64,000 nt of DNA from Siphlonurus alternatus (Eukaryota; Arthropoda; Insecta; Ephemeroptera; Siphlonuridae): positions 20,800,196-20,864,195 of the forward strand of contig OX463778.1 of the NCBI GenBank assembly GCA_949825025.1, given 5' to 3'. Shown here piece after piece: positions 55,016 through 64,000 of the stretch. The notes beneath the pieces are model-generated. The model was not told the origin of the DNA and searched no databases. It saw nothing but the letters and a program-made list of their open reading frames with translations. The translations under genes were made by a program, and so were the position numbers. Numbering within the stretch: the stretch's first letter is position 1; every line of letters begins with the position of its first letter.

Positions 55016-58000
55016 AGTGCGGGGAATAACGACAAAATATCAGCTTGATTGGGCGTTTCTTGAAGAAATCACCAAAATTTCAGGGTTGATAGGGATCATC
55101 ACAAGGATCATTTTTATAAGGGGGGCAGAGTTGAGGTCACTTCCGGTTGACCTGTGGTGACCTCCGAAGTTTACCCCTTTCCCGTCCTGGCTTTTATTTT
55201 TTTTGCGGCTTTATGGTTGCGCGGAGGAAGAAAACTGTTATGACAAAAAAGTTTTATTACAATATAAGCTACTTTGTAAAAAAATTTGGCTGACCGGATG
55301 TGCATAGTTACAAAATGGCGGCCACAAATATGGCGCACGGGGCGTTAATTACACCACGTTTTCTTGAATTACTTAACATATAAGCAATTACGAGCTAAAA
55401 GGTTCGTACAAAGCCTTTTCTAAATAATTTTATCTTTAATATCGTAGTACTTTCATCTTCCTAACGACATTACTTCTCGAGATATACCTCCAAACGTAAC
55501 CACAGAGCGGGCCACGCGTAGCCTCTCGCGCTATGTTTACAATGCAAACACAGGGAAGAAAGCTTCCAAAGCTGCATAGTGAAATACAACAATTCTTAAA
55601 ATAATTGTTTTATATTGTTTTCATGATATTTATTAAATATTGATTAATTATTCAAATAATAATAATTAATTAAATAATATAAATAATCTCTGTAAAAATT
55701 TGCATATTATATTGGTGAAAATTATTTTTTAACCTGTAAGCATTATAACACATGCTGTAGGGAAACCGTACTTTAATGAACTTATGCATTATATAATAAA
55801 TAATAGCAATATAATATATCATTCATTATATACACATGCAGCTATATAATATATATGTACACTATATTATGTATATTAATTTCATAATCATAATACAATA
55901 TGATACTAAATTAAAACATAAAAAATTTACGTGATTTCAAATAAATTCTTTTTATTTGTCTAATTCAAAGTAAGTGTATAAATTTTTATTTACTTATACA
56001 GAGTTAATTACATATTTGATACATCATATAATTTTATTATAGAATATACGGTATAAAATAAGAATCTTCATTTTTATATTTATCATATTACACGTGCATG
56101 CGCGTGAACTGCAAATGTAAGCTGATCAAGTGAGAACAAGGGAATTTTATGTCATGGCATACTGTGATATTTGACAATGTTTTACTGTGCATGGTTTTCC
56201 TTCGTCGATCCAAGGAAATAACGGGGCAGTTCCTAACACAATTAGGCCACGGCCGCTTCCTTACCTATCCTAAAATCGCCATCCATTCACTTTACTCCTC
56301 TCATCCTAAGAGTTGTCGGACCACCGAGGGTTCCGATTCTTATACTCCTAGCTTGAGAAGGCAAGTTAGGCATTCGGGAAAATAATTAATATAAATATAC
56401 ATACGAGTATTATGTGTGTGCGTGTGTGCTGACCTGAGTTCAACAACAACCCTTAAATCGATATTATCTTCAAATTTATTGTATAGCTAGATACATAATT
56501 TTATTATTTTAATTTGGTATTGAGAAGTTAATTAAGGTAAAAAATTTCCGAAAAAATAGCTATGTAATATTAAAAAATCTTTTATTACTTACTTGCAATA
56601 GATCTTGTCAAGTTTTATATACTTAATTTATATAATAAATCGAAGCACAAAGAAGCTTGTCATGTTCCCAGATTTTCGCACTATTTATGTATATAATTAA
56701 GATACAAATTTGAATCGCAAGATTTGCACAATTATACTATCTTTTACTATATCCCATACATTGTTATGAATATTGTCCAATATTTTTTTCTTAATCTGTA
56801 TAATATGCTGTTTTATATTATCACTGAAAACATTCTTTTACATCATAATATTCTTTATGAATTAACACTTTTTAAACAATGTGTTATTCTTTATATTGTA
56901 TTTCGTAAAGAAAATCATAATATTTCGCTGTTTTTCTTCTCAATACCACGTATATTACAATAATAAAATTATGTACCTAGCTATACAATACAATAAATTT
57001 GAAGATAATATCGATTTAAGCGTTGTTGTTGAACTCAGGTCAGCACACACGCACACACATAATACTCGTATGTATATTTATATTAATTATTTTCCCGAAT
57101 GCCTAACTTGCCTTCTCAAGCTAGGAGTATAAGAATCGGAACCCTCGGTGGTCCGACAACCCTTAGGATGAGAGGAGTAAAGTGAATGGATGGCGATTTT
57201 AGGATAGGTAAGGAAGCGGCCGTGGCCTAATTGTGTTAGGAACTGCCCCGTTATTTCCTTGGATCGACGAAGGAAAACCATGCACAGTAAAACATTGTCA
57301 AATATCACAGTATGCCATGACATAAAATTCCCTTGTTCTCACTTGATCAGCTTACATTTGCAGTTCACGCGCATGCACGTGTAATATGATAAATATAAAA
57401 ATGAAGATTCTTATTTTATACCGTATATTCTATAATAAAATTATATGATGTATCAAATATGTAATTAACTCTGTATAAGTAAATAAAAATTTATACACTT
57501 ACTTTGAATTAGACAAATAAAAAGAATTTATTTGAAATCACGTAAAATGTTTATGTTTTAATTTAGTATCATATTGTATTATGATTATGAAATTAATATA
57601 CATAATATAGTGTACATATATATTATATAGCTGCATGTGTATATAATGAATGATATATTATATTGCTATTATTTATTATATAATGCATAAGTTCATTAAA
57701 GTACGGTTTCCCTACAGCATGTGTTATAATGCTTACAGGTTAAAAAATAATTTTCACCAATATATGCAAATTTTTACAGAGATTAATTATATTATTTAAT
57801 TAATTATTATTATTTGAATAATTAATCAATATTTAATAAATATCATGAAAACAATATAAAACAATTATTTTAAGAATTGTTGTATTTCACTATGCAGCTT
57901 TGGAAGCTTTCTTCCCTGTGTTTGCATTGTAAACATAGCGCGAGAGGCTACGCGTGGCCCGCTCTGTGGTTACGTTTGGAGGTATATCTCGAGAAGTAAT

Positions 58001-58447
58001 GTCGTTAGGAAGATGAAAGTACTACGATATTAAAGATAAAATTATTTAGAAAAGGCTTTGTACGAACCTTTTAGCTCGTAATTGCTTATATGTTAAGTAA
58101 TTCAAGAAAACGTGGTGTAATTAACGCCCCGTGCGCCATATTTGTGGCCGCCATTTTGTAACTATGCACATCCGGTCAGCCAAATTTTTTTACAAAGTAG
58201 CTTATAATGTAATAAAACTTTTTTTACATAACAGTTTTCTTCCTCCGGGCAACCATAAAGCCGCAAAAAAATAAAAGCCAGGACGGGAAAGGGGTAAACT
58301 TCGGAGGTCACCACAGGTCAACCGGAAGTGACCTCAACTCTGCCCCCCTTATAAAAATGATCCTTGTGATGATCCCTATCAACCCTGAAATTTTGGTGAT
58401 TTCTTCAAAAAACGCCCGATGAATGTTGTTATTCCCTGCACTATTCT
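55016..58447. mobile_element. Giant inverted repeat: two 1.5-kb arms around a 0.4-kb spacer
   Basis: The arms are 55016-56527 and 56937-58447 and the spacer is 56528-56936. They are nearly identical in reverse complement over their whole length, with scattered substitutions and small indels; a divergent patch lies at the outer edge, just outside GGGCGTTT. Arm landmarks: AGTGACCTCAACTCTGCC, CAAAATGGCGGCCAC, GAGAGGCTACGCGTGGCC, and a mirrored 78-codon ORF at 56149-56385 (plus) and 57087-57323 (minus) differing at one Ser/Gly. That ORF matches no family I know. It could be a long-armed foldback transposon, or a local inverted duplication. Confidence 0.9.
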
Positions 58448-58449
58448 AC

Positions 58450-59240
58450 GAAAATGCATTGGTGTAGAATGTAAACGAAAAAATTTAACTTTGGATACGA
58501 AGTAATCTTATTAAATTACTTCAAACGAACTAGATAATTATGATTCACTGTTATGAAAAAAATCTTAACATAAATTTTATTTACCCTGTGAAATATTTTG
58601 TAATTTAAACAGAAGAATTTTAGCTGGAAAGAGAATTATAAGGAGAGAGGGTTGCCATAAAGTAAAAGAGCTGATCATCCACTTACAATGTGTTTTATTC
58701 AAATGGTGCAGTCATTTTAGGGGAGTGATGAACTCATCTAAAAACGAAATAAAATTTATAATTGACCAACAATAATTTATGGAGAATTAATTAATTTTTT
58801 TTTGCAGTTGTGGTATAAATAAATAATTAATAATTAATTAAAAGAATAAGATTATGATTAAAAAACGAACTAAATATTGAAAAATGGAAATTTTGTTAGC
58901 TGTCTGTATGGTTAAAAAATATTAAATTTTAATATTTCACTTTCAAGATAAATTCACCAACTTATGTATAAGATTTGTAATTTGAGAGGTTGCAGAAAAA
59001 ATATACCATCAACAAATGTAAGTTTTCATCGTGCCATCTTGAAAAATAATTTTCACAGCTGTTTTTATCTCTTTTCAGTTCAAGGAAGTTTTTATTAGGA
59101 GATAACAATCCATATTATGGTCAGGGTTAGCAGATGCGCTTGGATTAAAAGGTTTATGCTACCATTTTGTTACAACTGCCTCTCTCTATATAGCCCTGAT
59201 GTTAACTTGCTGTAACAATATGACAGCCCACTCGTTTATA
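58450..59240. other. AT-rich stretch without recognisable genes
   Basis: No ORF or repeat worth naming. Confidence 0.35.
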
Positions 59241-59245
59241 TATTG

Positions 59246-59535
59246 GGGGCATTCACAAAGCAATATATTTATATAACCCCATTTTAACTTCGATTTTTAT
59301 CCTAGGCTCAATAGTGTACTATAAATATAGTGCTAAATCAGGAATATTAAAAAATTGGGTTAAATTGGTGCTAATATAGTATCTATTTAACATTGCTTAG
59401 CACTGATTTGGCCCACATTTTTAGTACTGTATTTAGTCCCTAGTTTAGTGCCTTGTTTCGTACTCGATTTAGTACACTTATTAAAGGATAAAAATTGAGT
59501 TTACGTGGGTTTAAATTACTTTGTAAATGCCTCGC
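59246..59535. mobile_element. Diverged palindrome, GGGGGCATTCACAAAGC ends
   Basis: GGGGGCATTCACAAAGCAA at the left faces TTACTTTGTAAATGCC at the right; inner AACTTCGATTTTTATCCTA faces GGATAAAAATTGAG. Related to 44328-44502, with a longer and more eroded interior. Confidence 0.65.
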
Positions 59536-59749
59536 CTCATTTTCTACTTATACACTGCTACCTCCATTTATAATATATGCCTCCATGGCTCAGCTGTGGG
59601 AGCAGTTTTTCAAATTTGTTATAGAAAGACTCTTACATTTGACATATTATAAAGAAATTGTTTTGTAGTTTCGGTGACACCTTAAAATTAGTATGTCTTG
59701 TGTGTTACCTCTTGCTTATTAGTGACCCTGCACCTGATAGAAGATGCGT

Positions 59750-59900
59750 ATATATTAGATCCTGATGACGAGCTGTGGCTTCCGAGTCAACATCGCGACA
59801 TCAGACTTTCAGATGAGAGTCCTGCTGCTGCATGAAGCCCTTTAAGGACTCGTCCTTAACGTTGAACCAATCAGAGACGCCCACTTGGTGGCAATATCTT
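59750..59900. promoter_or_regulatory. GC-richer block with a CCAAT box
   Basis: AACCAATCAG at 59865-59874 fits the NF-Y consensus, in a patch with GATGACGAG and AGACGCCCAC. No gene is visible on either side. Confidence 0.2.
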
Positions 59901-59909
59901 CTCTGCTCG

Positions 59910-62648
59910 TCAAATAATCCTCTTTCCTTTTACTTGTTACTAGATCGATATAGAGTTGATATTCTTTCATTGACAGTATATTCTCCTGTCTGTTATATTT
60001 TAATTAGATCCTAGTTACTATGGTGATATATTTTTGCTATTGAAACTTATTTAAATTAATACTTGAATTGTCATTAATTATATAGTATTTTTATTTTGTT
60101 AAAATTCCCTAGAAAGTTTTTTTAATTGGATTTTTCTATATCATGAATTCGTAATAATATAGTTGGAAAAAAATCATGATTTTGTTCAACATACACTATA
60201 GTTTTTCTTGCACTGAAGTTTTCTTGACAGTAATTAATTACTGTAAAGTACAATATAATTCAATTTAGATTACTTTTATAATTGTAATAAAATCAATTTA
60301 TCTTGAAGCATAATAATAAACAAAGCTTTAAATTGTAACATCACATTAAAAAGGCCATAAATAATTTACCTCCAAAATGTTTACAAAGTGAAAAAATAAA
60401 ATCCAATGTTGCATGATACTTCAATAATAGAATTTCTATTATAATATGATATAGTTTCCCCAAGAAGAATGTCAAAATTTCAAGTGAGTGTGGTATTTAA
60501 TATTATTGTCTTTATAGGAAATTCAATTTTGTTATTTAAAAAAAAAATGGCAAACACCAATATTCTAAACGTTACCTATCATATTAAAAAAAAAAAAATA
60601 AAACATAACGATTCCTAAACTTAAATTAACATAATTAAGTTTTAATGAAAATGATTTTGGCTTACTCTTAATGCCTAGTACAGTACTTTAAAAAAATTGT
60701 AGCTGTTACAATTGTTTAAAAAACAGATGACATTGTTATTATTGTTTTCAGAACCCATGTTGAATTTGATGGTAATTATTTTTCTAGGCATGCCATGATA
60801 CTGATTTTTTTTCTATTCTTGATTCATGGCATTAAATTAAATAATATATAACATTTTGAGCTTTTTTTATTTAATATTTTTTATTTAAAAAAAAAAACAA
60901 GGAAAACTTTCAATAAAATATAGGTTAATTAATACTATTGTAATTTTATAATATAGTTTAATGGAATAAGGAAGTCAAGTGTTTGTCGTTTGAGACAAGG
61001 AAGTCACGTGATAACGTAGTTTTCAAAGCAAACATACTACAGTTCAAGTAATATAAATTTTGCACCGGAAATATCCAGATATGAATGGTTTCTGGCATTT
61101 CTATCCAAAATTTGAATTTTATTACAATTTTCATACCCATGTATATGACTTATCAAACTAAAATTCCAAATAATATAAAAAAATCTCAGTTCCAGGGGGA
61201 TGTTTAATTAATATTAGTATAAGCTAAAAAGCAAGTTATGGCGAGAGTCAATTAAGGAAACGTGCAATAAGTCATTAGCACGTTGGCTTTATGCAGGAAA
61301 TGAAATGCCTTAGTGTCTAATTAACTTTCTGCTGTATGTTCGCTTGAGTCAACGTTGTTTGCTTGCTTCATGTTCTTGTACTCATCATTTAGTTGAGCAA
61401 GTACCACATGAACGACGAATAACATTACCACGTTTATTGTGACAAAATGACATCTCTCTCACTGTTACTTCACTATAATGACAATTTCCACTAATTAATA
61501 TTCTAATAATTACACATGTTTTACTACATTACCACAATAGATTGTAAATTAATATTGTTATTATTTATAATTAAATTATTGTTACAAACGTTTATTTCAT
61601 TTAGTAATACATAGAAAAAAAATAATAAGCTTTTTCAATAATAGTATTGTTGTTGTTTTAAATTAAATTATAAGTATTGTCCTACATGAATGAGGTAAAT
61701 AATGTAGTTTTTATAGTTTTTTTAAATCAATTATAGTACAATACATTATTATATCAACAGTGAAAAAAAAAATGCAATTAATTTATCATACAAAATAAAT
61801 TTGATATAAAAAAATGTGACACTTTTTCTTCTACTGTAGTAGCAAATAATCATTATATTATACTTTTCTTTTTGTATTGGTATGTTCAACTTTACAATGT
61901 TTTGTACAATATATAGGTTTCATTTCAATTAACATAAGAAATATAGGGGTCAGAGTATTTTTAAACAGAAGTAAAACAGTAAAAAAAAATATATACATAT
62001 TTTTTATTATTTCTTGCAAATATATTCTCATACAAAATGAATTCCTTTCTTAATTGTTAATATATTTTAATTGTATATATTAAAAGTTCCTAGCAAAAAG
62101 TTAAATTCCAAATTATGTTTCAACCTATAACAAATTAATTACCTTTATTAACCATCAAAGAGTTGATGATAGAAATCATGCAAGTATAACTGGGTTAACT
62201 GTGATGTACATATTATAGTGTTGTGGCTTATCTTTACTTGTATAGTTCATCATTATAACATGATCATTACACTTACTATATTCATTATTCATTAATGAAT
62301 TTCACTACATGCTAAATTTCAATAGAGATTAATATAAAATTCAGCAGATTTCATTGTATGATAATATCAATATTAACAGAAAGAAAATATAATACAAATT
62401 TCCGTTTTCTTAATTAAGCTCTATCTTTGAAAGTTATTAATAATTAATTTTTTGATTAATTTTCATCAAACAATCATGTTTTGTTATTTTGTACTATTTC
62501 ATGAATTTTAGATTAGTGTAATTCAAAGTAAAATAATATTGGGTAAGATTTGCGAAAGAGTTTTCCAGAAAGATAATCATGAAGAGGTTTTTTACTCGGT
62601 ATTGAATTAGTGAGAAATCTTGGTTACCTTCCTTTGTAAATCACGCAT
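59910..62648. other. AT-rich stretch without recognisable genes
   Basis: Only short low-complexity ORFs. Nothing else seen. Confidence 0.35.
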
Positions 62649-62650
62649 AA

Positions 62651-62833
62651 AGGTGCATTTCCATGGAGCGGGGAAAGCGAAAAAATCGTTTACCGCAGCC
62701 AATTAGAGGCTTGGGATTTCCTCACCTTGCGGGGAGCAATTTTATCGCCAACATTGCCGCCATTTGAGATTGAAGCAAGTACGCTTTTCTCGCCCCGCCA
62801 AGCCCGCTCGACATCACTCCATGGAAATGCACC
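62651..62833. mobile_element. TIR MITE, about 183 bp, PIF/Harbinger-like
   Basis: AGGTGCATTTCCATGGAG and CTCCATGGAAATGCACCT are perfect 18-base inverted ends, flanked on both sides by TAA, a typical PIF/Harbinger target duplication. The interior is GC-richer with GCGGGGAAAGCG and CTCGCCCCGC. No ORF. Confidence 0.85.
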
Positions 62834-63689
62834 TTAATAGAACCATTCTGATAATTATGATGATTCTGATAGAATTTAAATTAAATTTAAAAAATTAAAA
62901 AGAAAATTAAATACTATAATATTCAAACAGGTGCACATCGATGTATTTATCGTACAATTCCTCGATGCTATCTATTATTAATATTATTATCATATATTGG
63001 TAAAAAAATCCTAACTCTAAAAAATAATATGAAAAATATTCTTGGCCGAAAATTGTATTACATAGACATCCAATATTGACGATTTGAGGGGAAAAAATTG
63101 TAATATATGTACCAAAACTTTCAAGTATATACAAAGTGATTAAAAAACATAAAAAAATATAATAGTTAAAAATAAGCTTGTGTAACGAAGCCACATCCGA
63201 AGTATTGCGATGAACATTTGCGGTAACATGGTCCATTTAGCATGAATGTTCAATGGTGTAAATTTACGTCACTGGAGCGAGTGAATAAGCGATTCTATAC
63301 CATGCAATTGTTCAATCAGCTAAAACGTTGCAGCAACGAGAATATATTATTCACTTCATTGTAATGCAGTAAATTGCAATATGAAAATGATGAATATTTT
63401 TTATTAAAATATAATTAAATAATAAATTATCTTTAAATTATTCAATTATTCATTCAATGGAAAATTACTTCACTTAATTATAATTAAAATTTCTGATGAA
63501 GCAATATTTTGCTGCATTTCTTATAATTAGGACGAGAAAAAAAAAACATATCTTATAATACAGAGCAACGAAGAACATAAATTTCATATTCATCTTTTTT
63601 TACACTGTCTTCATGCAGGTTAATTTATAGGTTCTATTTTAGTCGAGAAAAGAGAGAAAGAGAGAGTGCAAGAGAGAGAGAAAGAAAAT

Positions 63690-63864
63690 GGAGTATCGAC
63701 CTCAATTTTTTTTATTGCAGAAATGGATAGAGCGTGCAAAGATATGCTACCCTGATTTTTTTCAGATTTTTTAGAGCTCTGGAACTATTTTTGAAAAATC
63801 AGGGCAGCATAACTTTGCACGCTCTATCCATTTCTGCAATAAAAAAATTGAGGTTGATACTCTA
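63690..63864. mobile_element. Small palindrome, 175 bp (TATTGCAGAAATGGAT arms)
   Basis: GTATCGACCTCAATTTTTTT and ATTGCAGAAATGGATAGAGC face their complements almost perfectly around GAGCTCTGGAACTATTTTTG. It appears to be an internal deletion derivative of the 29473-29762 group. Confidence 0.85.
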
Positions 63865-64000
63865 TTCTCAAACATTTTCCAATTCGTGTGAATCTCAATG
63901 CCTTAATTTGAGTACGATTGTTCGAGTACATGCTATATTTAAATGGACGCAATTCATGAAGGACACATGTATCTAAGAAGATAACCACGGTTAGGTTATC

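Noticed and set aside
56149..57323. Two 78-residue genes, one on each strand
   Set aside because: They are one ORF mirrored by the giant inverted repeat. No family recognised and no start context beyond the repeat, so they are described within that element.

Overview
The window is nuclear DNA from an animal, most likely an arthropod and probably an insect or close relative. It is very AT-rich. Its genes are split by GT-AG introns, intergenic space is long, and it is packed with palindromic (foldback) miniature transposons and CT or TA microsatellites. One gene belongs to the Cys-rich secreted DUF4789 type, which I know mainly from insects. I see no bacterial, phage or organellar genes.

Layout: (1) 1-1476, plus strand: the 3' end of a coiled-coil protein gene with a repeated HEELIGPMGD motif. 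It may be OFD1-like, but this is uncertain. (2) 3226-27326, minus strand: a complete CEP135 (Bld10) centriole-protein gene. I could chain 21 coding exons with consistent splice phases. They give 1,247 codons with an extra proline-rich exon and 1,167 without it; the latter is close to the roughly 1,140 residues of the human protein. Genes 1 and 2 converge tail to tail. (3) 17343-18644, plus strand, nested inside the 12-kb intron of CEP135: an intronless-CDS secreted protein of 433 residues with nine Cys-rich DUF4789-like units. Its 5' UTR exon may lie at about 13.12-13.35 kb. (4) About 28.6-64 kb: no convincing protein gene. This half is AT-rich sequence carrying some twenty palindromic elements, microsatellites, a tRNA-like SINE head, a few GC-rich islands that might be regulatory or exons of unseen transcripts, one coding-like 73-codon ORF, and a 3.4-kb inverted repeat with 1.5-kb arms.

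The most unusual signals are two hairpin arrays, at 28.16-28.44 kb and 37.9-38.06 kb. Both are built on the same 12-base stem GCTATTCGCACG but have different periods (64 and 48 bases). The others are the 3.4-kb foldback at 55.0-58.4 kb, the spread of the palindromic CRE octamer TGACGTCA through many of the foldback elements, and a phase-neutral proline-rich cassette exon in CEP135.

How the genes relate: CEP135 acts in centriole assembly. If gene 1 is really OFD1-like, two centriolar genes lie tail to tail here. The nested DUF4789 gene looks functionally unrelated. All exon calls come from reading by eye. Splice sites were checked for GT/AG and phase, but there is no transcript evidence. Coordinates of repeat boundaries are approximate to a few bases.
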